DNA of 64,000 nt, from assembly GCF_014077625.1 (NCBI RefSeq), contig NZ_JACFXU010000014.1, positions 186,001 through 250,000 on the forward strand, written 5' to 3'. The notes below the pieces were generated by a model. That model worked only from the letters and a program-made list of their open reading frames with translations. It made no database searches and was not told where the DNA came from. Made by a program: the position numbers and the translations under genes. This DNA comes from Sediminihaliea albiluteola (GTDB taxonomy: Bacteria > Pseudomonadota > Gammaproteobacteria > Pseudomonadales > Halieaceae). Every line of letters begins with the position of its first letter. Positions within the stretch are counted from its first letter, which is position 1. Positions 32,009-40,098 of the stretch are shown here, in pieces.

Positions 32009-33022
32009 ATGAACCAGGTTGCGCGAGTTGGGATGGACATTGCGAAGCAAGTATTTTTGGTACACGGCGTTGATGCACAAGGGAATACTGTGCTGAGAAA
32101 GAAGCTTAGGCGAGCCGACGTGCTTGATTTCTTTGCTCAAACACCTAAAACAGTGATTGGTATTGAGTCGTGTGGTGGCAGCCACTATTGGGCGCGAGAA
32201 CTAGGCAAACTTTCCCACTCAGTCAAACTCATATCGCCGCATTTAGCGACGCCGTATCGTCGTAAGGGGAAAAATGATGCAAACGATGCTGAAGCTATTT
32301 GTGAGGCAATCAGTCGTCCAGGCATGAACTTCGTGGCAGTTAAATCAGAATCGCAACAATCGATACTGATGGTGCATCGTGTTCGTGATCAGCTCGTGTC
32401 TGACAGGACTTCACTTATCAATCAGGTTCGCGGCCATTTAATGGAGTTTGGTGTCGTGCTGCCAGTGGGAAGAAGACAATTCCAGCGTACTATTGTGGAT
32501 GTGTTCGCGGATGATAGCCTACCGAAGATGGTATTTGAGATGCTACATGACATGCTGGCTCGGTTAGCTCGGCTTGATGATCAGGTGACTGACCTCGACG
32601 TGAAAATAGCGTGTTGGGTGCGGCAAGATGAAGCCGCTTCTAGGCTGATGAAGCTGGAAGGCATTGGCCCCTTGACGGCATCCGCGCTGGTAGCCACGGC
32701 GGGAAACGGCTCCTCCTTTAAAAACGGTCGGCAGTTTGCGGCCTGGCTTGGTTTAGTGCCGAGTCAATATTCATCGGGAGGTAAAAGCAAGCTGGGCGGG
32801 ATTACGAAGAGAGGCGACCGATATCTGAGAAAGCTACTGGTCCATGGCGCCAGGACAGTATTGCTGATGTCTTCTAAAGGGAAAGGCATGCATCATGTAT
32901 GGATTGAATCGCTAAGAGAGCGCCGACCTGAGAATGTGGTGGCGGTTGCCATGGCGGCAAAACAAGCAAGAATAGCGTGGGCTGTCATGGTGGGCGAACG
33001 CCAGCCATCAACTGTTAACTAA
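32009..33022 (+). CDS. tnp: IS110/IS1111 transposase
   Basis: 337 residues. The RuvC-like N-terminal domain carries the DEDD residues D10 (GMDIAK), E53 (GIESCGG), D90 and D93 (KNDANDAE). The C-terminal Transposase_20 domain has the helix-hairpin LEGIGPLTASALVA (217-229), AWLGLVP, and the serine-bearing QYSSGGKSKLGGITKRGD (S255/S256), matching the catalytic serine of the IS621 type. ATG 32009 follows an AGAGGACAGG ribosome site; the longer frame from 31979 lacks one. Such recombinases act with an element-encoded guide RNA. Confidence 0.95.
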   Translation: MNQVARVGMDIAKQVFLVHGVDAQGNTVLRKKLRRADVLDFFAQTPKTVIGIESCGGSHYWARELGKLSHSVKLISPHLATPYRRKGKNDANDAEAICEAISRPGMNFVAVKSESQQSILMVHRVRDQLVSDRTSLINQVRGHLMEFGVVLPVGRRQFQRTIVDVFADDSLPKMVFEMLHDMLARLARLDDQVTDLDVKIACWVRQDEAASRLMKLEGIGPLTASALVATAGNGSSFKNGRQFAAWLGLVPSQYSSGGKSKLGGITKRGDRYLRKLLVHGARTVLLMSSKGKGMHHVWIESLRERRPENVVAVAMAAKQARIAWAVMVGERQPSTVN

Positions 33023-33247
33023 AGCACGGTAACCAAGGAGGTACTCTTTCGCGATTGCACAAAGTGTAGGATGGAAAACGGTTCGACCGTGCATGGATAA
33101 AACCTGATAACAGCTAAGGCCGGATCATAGGCCGAGTAATTAGAGAGGAATCCGTGCGCAGATGTCATCAGGGCCAGGGCAAGACTCTAGGCCGAATAGA
33201 TAGCCGCAGTCGACAACCAAAAAACATCCTATTCGTTGTTGCAAAAC
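33023..33247 (+). ncRNA. Candidate IS1111 guide RNA (seekRNA/bridge RNA) region
   Basis: A 225-bp gene-free stretch between the transposase stop and the right inverted repeat. In IS1111-group elements the guide RNA that selects target and donor DNA is encoded in this right end. Short stems are visible, e.g. ACGGTTCGACCGT at 33079-33091 and GGCCGGATCATAGGCC at 33119-33134. The exact ends and loops of the RNA are not determined here. Confidence 0.55.
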
Positions 33248-33260
33248 GGGGAGAGTCCAT
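33248..33260 (-). repeat. Right subterminal inverted repeat of the IS
   Basis: GGGGAGAGTCCAT, the exact reverse complement of 31945-31957. Followed 8 bp later by GTTAGGC (33269-33275), which fits the integron core-site consensus GTTRRRY. Confidence 0.9.
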
Positions 33261-33317
33261 AGATAGCTGTTAGGCCTCTATGAGCTATCGTGACAAACAG
33301 GAAAAGCCGAGCCCAAC

Positions 33318-33617
33318 ATGTCCCAATACGACCCCCAAACACTGCAGCAGAAGTACGAGCGCTGGCGCGAACTGCAGCGGAAACAGGAGCAGGCGCAAGC
33401 AGAGTGGCTCGAGGCGGAGGGACTTCTCCGCGAGCTTCACGCTTACTACCAGAGCGCACAGTGGCGCGAGGACCATGCCAAGCGTGTGCCGATCGAATGC
33501 AACAACGGCGAATACTGCATCACCAGCGAAGACACCCTGTGAGACATGCTCACCGACCGCGACGATATGGCGCTACGTTGGATGCGACTCGGCTTGGACG
33601 CGTTCGAGCGCAAATAA
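33318..33617 (+). pseudogene. DUF4298-like gene with one in-frame TGA
   Basis: The frame from ATG 33318 codes 74 residues and meets TGA at 33540-33542, but continues open for 24 more codons to TAA 33615. The joined product has a coiled-coil N-terminus (QQKYERWRELQRKQEQ), then HAYYQSAQWREDH, ITSEDTL, stop, DMLTDRDDMALRWMRLGLDAF, which follows the DUF4298 layout (YYxSxxWxxD ... LSEDxxxNLL) through the stop. So the TGA most likely replaced a Trp or other codon and the gene is broken, or it makes a truncated protein. Function of DUF4298 is unknown. Confidence 0.65.
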
Positions 33618-33661
33618 CTGTTTCAATTCGAACTACTCTGACCCGGACTAGATGCAGTAAT

Positions 33662-33709
33662 GCTCAGCGGACCTGGCTGCGCCAGGCCGCTTAACTAGTA
33701 GCTTATAAG
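33662..33709 (+). other. attC-like hairpin after the DUF4298 gene
   Basis: GCTCAGCGGaCCTGGC (33662-33677), loop TGC, GCCAGGcCGCTTAAC (33681-33695): a long stem with single unpaired bases, followed by TAGTAGCTTATAAG. The right half (CCGCTTAACT...) resembles the inner part of integron attC sites such as that of aadA1, including an extrahelical base. The outer core box is degenerate (CTTATAA instead of GTTRRRY), so it would be a decayed site. A plain terminator is the alternative, but no T run follows. Confidence 0.35.
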
Positions 33710-33891
33710 TACCCTATCGGGAGCAAAGATATGCCGTGGTACTTTTCAACTCAGCATGTACTTCAGGTTCTCTGTTTCTCAGCTCCCTAGGAAGAGTGCT
33801 TGTAGCCACCCACACTAAGGCTGGTCACCTTAGAGGCCTCAGTATCAGGCTGGTATACTGAGAGCTCACAGTGATTAAAAAGGAGACTGAG

Positions 33892-34314
33892 TTGTCAAGC
33901 GAGCGTTTTCAAAAGGGTATGGACAAGCTGAAAGAGCTGACCATAGCGGATCCCAATAGTCCTACTGGCCACATGGAAATTGGCGAGAGTTTTAAAGATA
34001 TTGCCCCAGATTTAACTCGGCTGGTGGTGGAGTTTGCCTTTGGCGATATCTACGCTCGCCCAGGCCTCGATAATAAGCAGAAAGTTCTGGCCACTATCTC
34101 CGCTTTAGTTGCACAGGGCACGCCACAGATTGGCATGCACGTAGTCACTGGTCTGAATGTGGGTTTAAGTGCCGACGAAATCGCCGCCTGCCTGGTGCAC
34201 CTGATTCCATACGTGGGTTTCCCACGGGTGCTCACAGCCATGCAAGTGGCTCAAGAAGTATTTGCCGAGCAGGGTGTAGCAATCACCTTTAATCCCGATG
34301 CAGATGAGTCCTAG
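33892..34314 (+). CDS. Carboxymuconolactone decarboxylase family protein
   Basis: 140 residues from TTG 33892, which has AAGGAG 6-7 bases upstream; a GTG at 33871 would put that ribosome site inside the gene. All-helical CMD fold: RLVVEFAFGDIYARPGLDNKQKVLATISALVAQG, then AACLVHLIPYVGFPRVLTAM. It lacks the CxxC of the AhpD peroxidase branch, having LNVGLSADEI and VHLIPY instead, so it is closer to the decarboxylase/unknown branch. Overlaps the YchJ gene by one base. Confidence 0.8.
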   Translation: MSSERFQKGMDKLKELTIADPNSPTGHMEIGESFKDIAPDLTRLVVEFAFGDIYARPGLDNKQKVLATISALVAQGTPQIGMHVVTGLNVGLSADEIAACLVHLIPYVGFPRVLTAMQVAQEVFAEQGVAITFNPDADES

Positions 34315-34775
34315 TGATTAAAACCCAACAGCTGGTCGCAGACTGCCCCTGCGGTAGCCTGAAGCCCTACCTAGATTGCTGCGGGCGCTATCACAATGGC
34401 GAGGACGCTCCATCACCAGAGGCTTTGATGCGCTCGCGCTTCAGCGCGTTCTCGCTCCAATTAGCAGACTATCTGCGCGCCACTTGGCACCCCAGCACAC
34501 GGCCTTCGACACTGGACTTGGACGACTCGACGCAATGGCTAGCCCTGCAAATCTTTGCTAGCGAAGTAGCAAAACAAGTAGGCCAAGTGCAGTTTCAGGC
34601 GATTTACCGCCAAGCATCTCAGTGGGGATACTTACAAGAAAACTCAGAGTTTGTGCGGGAGGGCAGCCGCTGGTACTACCTTCAGGGCCAAACACAGCAA
34701 GGGACCTTGAAACCCGGCCGCAATGAAGCCTGCCCTTGCGGTAGCGGCAGGAAGTTCAAAGCCTGCTGCCTCTAG
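34314..34775 (+). CDS. ychJ: YchJ family protein with two SEC-C motifs
   Basis: 153 residues. SEC-C zinc motifs at both ends: CPCGSLKPYLDCC (11-23) and CPCGSGRKFKACC (140-152). The middle (PEALMRSRFSAFSLQLADYLRATWHPSTRP) is the NTF2-like UPF0225 domain. Function unknown; SEC-C motifs bind zinc and often protein partners such as SecB or ribosomes. GTG start shares one base with the stop of the CMD gene. Confidence 0.9.
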   Translation: MIKTQQLVADCPCGSLKPYLDCCGRYHNGEDAPSPEALMRSRFSAFSLQLADYLRATWHPSTRPSTLDLDDSTQWLALQIFASEVAKQVGQVQFQAIYRQASQWGYLQENSEFVREGSRWYYLQGQTQQGTLKPGRNEACPCGSGRKFKACCL

Positions 34776-34996
34776 TGCCAGTACTCATGCTGAGGTCCTG
34801 AAGCGGCGAGATCTCATTCAATACTCGTATTACAAAAAGCTGCAATGTAGTCTATAAATACTGCACAAGCTAGGAATACAGGACTCGACTCCCCAACTGA
34901 GCCTTGCTCAAAAAATGGGCTTGAGCCACGGACAACTATGCAGTTCACAGCTTCAGCAGCAGCACCAAAGATCACTTGTTAAACAGAGGATTATTT

Positions 34997-35695
34997 ATGA
35001 ATAAGAGTATTTCGCGTAAGTCATCTCTAAGTCAGTTTAGCAGTGCGATGAAAGGAGTTATAAGCAAGCCGCTAGGACTTGCCTTATTGGCAACGGTGAG
35101 CAGCTTTAGCTTTGCCGACAGCTATGAGATTGACCCAGACCATGCCAATGCGCGCTTTTCAATCGATCACTTTAATACTTCGACCAATACCGGAGGCTTT
35201 TATAATCTCATTGGTGAAGTGATATATAAGCCAGAATCACAAGAGGGCTCGGTGTCTGTTGTAATCCCCATGGATACTATCAACACCGGCAATAGCCGGT
35301 TTGACGAGCACCTTAAAAGCAGCGACTTCTTTAATGTAGAGAACTATCCAATAGCACGCTTTGACTCTACCAAGTGGCATTTTGCTGTCGATGCCCCAGA
35401 GAAAGACCAGGCCCAGACAACAGAAGCAAATGATCAGGAAGGGCTAGATGATTCCGCTAACCTGGTGCCCACCAAGATAGATGGCGAGCTAAGCCTACTT
35501 GGCAAGACCCACCCTATCACTCTTACAGCGACTAAGTTTAATTGCTACTTTAGTGCTGTTGTTGAGAAGCAAGTCTGTGGCGGCGATTTCACTACCACCA
35601 TAGACCGCAGCAAATGGGGCATAGATAAGTATGTTGAAGTGGGCATGGCTAAAGAAGTCCGGCTCGATATTCAAATTGAGGCCATCAAGCGCTAA
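34997..35695 (+). CDS. YceI-family periplasmic protein
   Basis: 232 residues from ATG 34997 (CAGAGGATT ribosome site). Signal peptide with a long n-region and likely cleavage after A40 (SSFSFA/DSYEID). The YceI lipocalin-like barrel follows: YEIDPDHANARFSIDHF, FDEHLKSSDFFNVENYP, and IDRSKWGIDKY. YceI proteins bind isoprenoid or amphiphilic molecules in the periplasm. An acidic insert of about 25 residues (about 137-160, DQAQTTEANDQEGLDD) is unusual. A cysteine pair (CYFSAVVEKQVC) may form a disulfide. Confidence 0.9.
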   Translation: MNKSISRKSSLSQFSSAMKGVISKPLGLALLATVSSFSFADSYEIDPDHANARFSIDHFNTSTNTGGFYNLIGEVIYKPESQEGSVSVVIPMDTINTGNSRFDEHLKSSDFFNVENYPIARFDSTKWHFAVDAPEKDQAQTTEANDQEGLDDSANLVPTKIDGELSLLGKTHPITLTATKFNCYFSAVVEKQVCGGDFTTTIDRSKWGIDKYVEVGMAKEVRLDIQIEAIKR

Positions 35696-35749
35696 GACGC
35701 AAGCTGTACAGGCACGTTTTATTCCGATTAAGTATGGCGATAAGGTATT

Positions 35750-35783
35750 GGGCTTCCCTCGGCGCTATTGCCTAGGGAAGCCC
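35750..35783 (+). terminator. Hairpin after the YceI gene
   Basis: GGGCTTCCCT (35750-35759) pairs with AGGGAAGCCC (35774-35783), 10 perfect base pairs around a 14-base loop. No T run follows; likely transcript end or stabiliser. Confidence 0.55.
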
Positions 35784-35923
35784 TAAGCTACATCGCTTGG
35801 CACTCAAATGAGCAAGGCCCTATGCACTCGCTGGGGATGAAAATCATTTCTGAATGACTCCGATACCAGCACCGCCCTCGCGCAGCTAAAATCAACTCTG
35901 TAATAAGCGACTAGAACTATCTG

Positions 35924-36865
35924 ATGGATGCCAGCCCAATGGAGCTAACAAACAGATACCGGGGAGCCTTGCTGGGCTTGGCGGTGGGAGATGCCCTCGG
36001 GACCACTTTAGAATTCAAAACACCCGGCACTTTTGAGCCTATTGAGGATATGGTCGGCGGCGGACCCTTCCAGCTTGAACCCGGCCAGTGGACCGATGAC
36101 ACCTCAATGGCGCTTTGCCTTGCTGAAAGCCTAATTCAGATGCAGGCTTTCAATCCCAGTGATCAGATGGAGCGCTATGTTCGCTGGTGGCAAGAGGGGC
36201 ATTTAAGTAGCATCGGCACTTGCTTTGATATCGGCTACACGGTTTCGGCCGCCCTGCAGAATTTCCAGGCCTCGGGCAATCCATACTCCGGCTCCACTCA
36301 TGAGAGATCAGCAGGCAACGGTTCACTAATGCGTCTGGCGCCGATCCCGATGGCCTACCGTCGCCAGCATGAAGGCCTGTGGCAGTACGCATCTAAGTCT
36401 TCGGCCACAACCCATGGTGCTAGAGCCTGCTTAGATGCCTGCGGCCTGTATAGCGAACTTATCGTTCGAGCATTTAATGGCCTAAGTAAAGCAGAGATAC
36501 TAAACCCCAAAAATCTACCGCCCTCTCTCTTGCTCGACGACGCATGCTCGGATATACAAAAAATTGCTAGAGGTTCTTATCAACTAAAAATGCCTCCTAA
36601 TATTCGAGGCACAGGCTATGTTGTAGATGCTCTAGAGGCGGCCTTATGGGCCTTCCACAATTCAAATAGTTTCAAAGAAGGTGCTCTGCTAGCCGTCAAT
36701 CTAGGCGATGACGCCGATACCACGGGTGCAATATATGCACAGCTTGCTGGAGCCTACTATGGAGTCGAGGGGATACCAGCTCAGTGGATTGAGCAAATCA
36801 CTTATGTAGAGCTGATCACAAGATATGCTGACCAGCTACTCCATCTATCCGAGCACATTCGCTAG
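35924..36865 (+). CDS. ADP-ribosylglycohydrolase family protein
   Basis: 313 residues. DraG-type fold binding two magnesium ions: GALLGLAVGDALG near the N-terminus, WTDDTSMAL (about 52-60, metal ligands), and NLGDDADTTGAIYAQLAG near residue 263. These remove ADP-ribose from arginine or small ligands. No ADP-ribosyltransferase toxin or nitrogenase gene is adjacent, so its substrate is open. ATG 35924 or the in-frame ATG 35939 may start it. Confidence 0.92.
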   Translation: MDASPMELTNRYRGALLGLAVGDALGTTLEFKTPGTFEPIEDMVGGGPFQLEPGQWTDDTSMALCLAESLIQMQAFNPSDQMERYVRWWQEGHLSSIGTCFDIGYTVSAALQNFQASGNPYSGSTHERSAGNGSLMRLAPIPMAYRRQHEGLWQYASKSSATTHGARACLDACGLYSELIVRAFNGLSKAEILNPKNLPPSLLLDDACSDIQKIARGSYQLKMPPNIRGTGYVVDALEAALWAFHNSNSFKEGALLAVNLGDDADTTGAIYAQLAGAYYGVEGIPAQWIEQITYVELITRYADQLLHLSEHIR

Positions 36866-36952
36866 ACCGTACTCATCTTGACGAGTTGATTCAGCCAAGC
36901 TCCTACGAATGCTTGGTGAAGCAACTAGCCTAAGAGTGTCCACCTAGCAGCC

Positions 36953-38401
36953 TTACTCCGCCACTGCTGCCGGCTGATACAACGGCATGGCTTCGCGGTC
37001 GGCAACTCCGCCGAACACCGAGACGATCTCCGCACCTACCGCCATGTCGTAGATTCCCCACTCAGGACTGAACAGCACCCTGCCGCTCAAGTCTGTCACC
37101 CTACACTCACTAAAGCTTAGTAAGAGGTTGCGATGGGCTTGTCGATATACATTCTCTAAGCGCCCCGTCACCGTAATTCCTGACAAATACTGCAGCGTGC
37201 AGCCTTTGCCCACTTCAAGCCCTTGGGCTTTTAACTCATCCATACTGTATTCAGATAAACAGCGACTAAAGCCTTGCAATAAGCCTATGGGCGAGCCAAA
37301 ACCGCCACTGTGATAATCGCCTCCATGGCCAGTGAGCTGTTGATCTTGATAGGCCAGTTGAGTCGGGCCCGTGGTGCGCAGGTAAATCGCCTTGTCGACT
37401 GCATCGCACAGCACTTCACAGAACTGGCCGCTCACTTGTAGGCCCGTGTCGTAAACAGCGCTGCAAATTGTCTGGGCCTCTATGGCAGTGGCAAGTGACT
37501 CGGCACCGCCTTTGCGATAACACATGGCTGCTGCAAACTCCTCTAGTACTTGGCTCAGGTGCTTACAACTGTGAGTGACAAATAACTGGGGCTGCTGGTT
37601 GCTTATATCATAGGGGGTCAGCACGGCATTGACGGTCAGAGGGATTTTCTTCACTGCCTCGTTATCGAGACAACGCTGGCTTTCGGCAATGGAAGACAGC
37701 AGCCCTGCACCGAAAATTTTGTAATCTTCGACATCTCCGACTAAACCGTATTCCACGGTCCACCAATGTAGTCGCGACAACAGCGCCGCTTCGGAGGGCA
37801 GTATTTCTGCATCGCCAAGCTGCTGTAGCCCTGCAACTGCCGCATCAATATCTGCTGCACTACTGTGGCTACTTTCTTTGAGAATGGAGAGTCTGCGCAC
37901 TGCTTCATAAAGGGCCATATCATGGCTGTTGGCAATGGCTTTCATGCCTACCTCGCCAAAGCGCTGTAGGAATTCGGCGTAATCAATATCCACAATAAAA
38001 GGCGCGTGCCCAGCAGATTCATGCAGAATATCTGGTGCTGGTGTGTAATGGATTTGCGCTTTACTGCGCATACTTTGAGCAATGGGCAAAATTTTAAGTG
38101 CTTGGAATTCCATAAAAATTGAGGGCGGAATAAAGCCGTCTACGGCCACTGCGCTCCAGCCAAATTCTTGTAAGCAAACATTCATTTCATCAATCGAGGG
38201 AATATGATCCAGTGCAATCCCTGTTCGCTTGAGGCCCTCCAAGTACATAGGGTGGGCAGTATCTTTAAGACTTTCTGTGAGCTGCTTCATCGCACAGCAC
38301 CATACTTCATGATCTTCTGCACTGTAGCGATGATAATCCTGTGTCACGACAAAGGGTCTTAAGTGACTAGGCAGCTCTGGTAATGGAGTGCTTGCTCTCA
38401 T
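36953..38401 (-). CDS. Aromatic amino acid hydroxylase (phenylalanine 4-hydroxylase-like), long form
   Basis: 482 residues. Iron ligands H127 and H132 (ILHESAGHAPF) and E217 (WWTVEYGLVG) are in place, as is DIDYAEF. Uses tetrahydrobiopterin and oxygen to make tyrosine from phenylalanine. The catalytic domain ends near residue 330; the extra 150 residues (QLTGHGGDYHSGGFGSP..., ending VADREAMPLYQPA) are absent from the 260-300-residue PhhA of pseudomonads. Last gene of the hppD operon, so its product feeds that pathway. Confidence 0.9.
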   Translation of the reverse strand: MRASTPLPELPSHLRPFVVTQDYHRYSAEDHEVWCCAMKQLTESLKDTAHPMYLEGLKRTGIALDHIPSIDEMNVCLQEFGWSAVAVDGFIPPSIFMEFQALKILPIAQSMRSKAQIHYTPAPDILHESAGHAPFIVDIDYAEFLQRFGEVGMKAIANSHDMALYEAVRRLSILKESSHSSAADIDAAVAGLQQLGDAEILPSEAALLSRLHWWTVEYGLVGDVEDYKIFGAGLLSSIAESQRCLDNEAVKKIPLTVNAVLTPYDISNQQPQLFVTHSCKHLSQVLEEFAAAMCYRKGGAESLATAIEAQTICSAVYDTGLQVSGQFCEVLCDAVDKAIYLRTTGPTQLAYQDQQLTGHGGDYHSGGFGSPIGLLQGFSRCLSEYSMDELKAQGLEVGKGCTLQYLSGITVTGRLENVYRQAHRNLLLSFSECRVTDLSGRVLFSPEWGIYDMAVGAEIVSVFGGVADREAMPLYQPAAVAE

Positions 38402-38412
38402 GGTGGTATCTA

Positions 38413-39048
38413 CTACTTGCTGTCGACTTGTCTGCTGGGTTGGGCATCTATAAACGCAGGCAAGCGTTCACAGTTCTCAACCACACGGACCATATGGGGA
38501 AAGTCATCGAGTGCGATGTTAAAGCGCCTCGCGTTATACAGTTGTGGCACAAGTACTATATCAGCCATGCAGGGGCTATCCGAAAAACTATAGTGGCTGT
38601 TGTTCGCTGCCAGCATCTGTTCAACGGCCTTAAAGCTGCGCTGCATCCACTGCTTCATCCACTGCTGCAGGTCTATGTCATTCAATGCGTGCTGTTGGCG
38701 CAGGTAATTGCTAACTGAGATATTACACAGTGGATGCAAATCGCAAGTGATGTTGTTGACCAGCGAGCGTATGCGAGCGCGCTGCAAGGGTTCCACCGGT
38801 AGTAAGGGAGGCTGCGGGTAGCTTTCTTCTAGCCACTCAATAATGGCCATACTTTGTGCCAGGACCTCGCCGGAACCTAACTCGAGTGCGGGCACTAAGC
38901 CCTGCGGGTTAAGCGCTAAATAAGCGTCGCCCTTATTAGACTGCTCCAGCAGGTTAATGGGCACATAATCGTAATCCAATTGTTTGAGATTGAGCGCAAT
39001 TCTCACTCGGTAAGCGGCGGATGAGCGATAGTAAGAGTAAAGCTTCAT
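38413..39048 (-). CDS. maiA: Maleylacetoacetate isomerase
   Basis: 211-residue zeta-class glutathione transferase. The signature SSAAYRVRIALN (about 9-20) contains the catalytic Ser, and NPQGLVPAL and LAQSMAIIEWLEE follow. Turns maleylacetoacetate into fumarylacetoacetate with glutathione. Lies between the fumarylacetoacetase and the hydroxylase. Confidence 0.95.
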   Translation of the reverse strand: MKLYSYYRSSAAYRVRIALNLKQLDYDYVPINLLEQSNKGDAYLALNPQGLVPALELGSGEVLAQSMAIIEWLEESYPQPPLLPVEPLQRARIRSLVNNITCDLHPLCNISVSNYLRQQHALNDIDLQQWMKQWMQRSFKAVEQMLAANNSHYSFSDSPCMADIVLVPQLYNARRFNIALDDFPHMVRVVENCERLPAFIDAQPSRQVDSK

Positions 39049-39114
39049 GTCAGAGCCTTGGCGGGTGCAGCATAATGGTCATTCCAGCCTGAACAGGAAT
39101 AACGCTGGAAAGCG

Positions 39115-40098
39115 CTACAATATGCTTTGAACCACCCGCTGATCAATTTTGCCAAAAATACTCTCCCCCGCCGCATCGAGCATTTCAATCTCGATACGGT
39201 CGCCAAATGACATAAACGGGGTGCTGGGTTTTCCCTGAGCAATGGTTTCCAAACAGCGCAGTTCTGCCAGACAGCAGGAGCCCTCCTTACTGCCTACGTT
39301 TGACACGGTGCCCGAACCAATCACTGTCCCGGTCATCAAAGAGCGAGTCTTTGCACAGTGCTCTATCAACGTAGGGAAATCAAAGGTCATATCCACACCG
39401 GCATTGGGTGCACCAATTAATCTGCCATTGAGGGTTGCGCGCAAGGGTAAGCTGAGTTTGCAACCATCCCAAGCCTCCCCCAGCTCATCGGGCGTGACCA
39501 ATACTGGGCTAAAACTAGTCCAGGGTTTGGACTGATAGAAACCAAATTGTTTAGCCAGCTCACCGGCAATAAGATTGCGCAAAGAGACATCATTCACTAA
39601 GCCAAGCAGTTTGATATGGCCCTTTGCTGCTTCTCTGCTGGTACCGGCGGGCACATCATCAGTCACCACCACCACTTCCGCTTCAAAATCTATACCCCAT
39701 TCTTCACAGGCCACTTCTATGTCATCACAGGGACCAATAAAAGCATCCGAGGCTCCCATGTAAACCAGTGGGTCGTGCCAGAAAGACTCAGGCAGTTCAG
39801 CGCCTCGGGCTTTGCGTACCAGCTCGACATGGCTGACATAGGCGCTGCCATCCACCCAGTGATAGGCCCGCGGGAGTGGCGCTGCACACTGGCTTGGATT
39901 GAAGGCAAAGCTCTCTGTCAAAACGCCTTTATTCAATTGCTCGTAAAGACTGCACAAAGCCGCTTCAATGTTGTGCCAGTCGTCTAAGGCCTGTTGCAGC
40001 GTAGTGGCAACTTTCGCAGCTGACACTGCTCGACCTAAGTCCTTAGACACCACAATAAGCTGGCCATCGCGGCCTGATTTTAAGCTCGCTAGTTTCAC
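39115..40098 (-). CDS. Fumarylacetoacetate hydrolase family protein
   Basis: 327 residues. Start GTG 40098 (VKLASLKSGRDGQL) overlaps the VOC gene stop in a GTGA; the longer frame to 40170 reads through that gene. FAH-domain metal residues are in the DIEVACEEWGIDFEAEVVVVTDDVP segment and GTVIGSGTVSN. By context it splits fumarylacetoacetate to fumarate and acetoacetate, the last step of tyrosine breakdown. Confidence 0.93.
   Translation of the reverse strand: MKLASLKSGRDGQLIVVSKDLGRAVSAAKVATTLQQALDDWHNIEAALCSLYEQLNKGVLTESFAFNPSQCAAPLPRAYHWVDGSAYVSHVELVRKARGAELPESFWHDPLVYMGASDAFIGPCDDIEVACEEWGIDFEAEVVVVTDDVPAGTSREAAKGHIKLLGLVNDVSLRNLIAGELAKQFGFYQSKPWTSFSPVLVTPDELGEAWDGCKLSLPLRATLNGRLIGAPNAGVDMTFDFPTLIEHCAKTRSLMTGTVIGSGTVSNVGSKEGSCCLAELRCLETIAQGKPSTPFMSFGDRIEIEMLDAAGESIFGKIDQRVVQSIL

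Larger units (their letters stand above)
31938..33263 (+). mobile_element. IS110-family element, IS1111 group
   Basis: One DEDD transposase gene flanked by 13-bp perfect subterminal inverted repeats, ATGGACTCTCCCC at 31945-31957 and GGGGAGAGTCCAT at 33248-33260. Subterminal repeats and a long non-coding right end are features of the IS1111 group; classical IS110 elements lack such repeats. From what is known of the group, the true ends lie about 7 bp outside the left and 3 bp outside the right repeat, which gives the limits stated; they are approximate. No target duplication is expected or seen. Looks intact. Confidence 0.85.

Noticed and set aside
31938-33263. Target-site duplication around the IS
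   Set aside because: Flanks show none; IS110-family elements normally make none.
33540-33542. TGA as selenocysteine in the DUF4298 gene
   Set aside because: No SECIS-like hairpin directly after the TGA, and DUF4298 is not a redox family.
33280-33694. Two other open frames (33280-33651, 33290-33694) over the DUF4298 region
   Set aside because: Only the 33318 frame shows family residues on both sides of the TGA; the others are low-complexity shadows of it.
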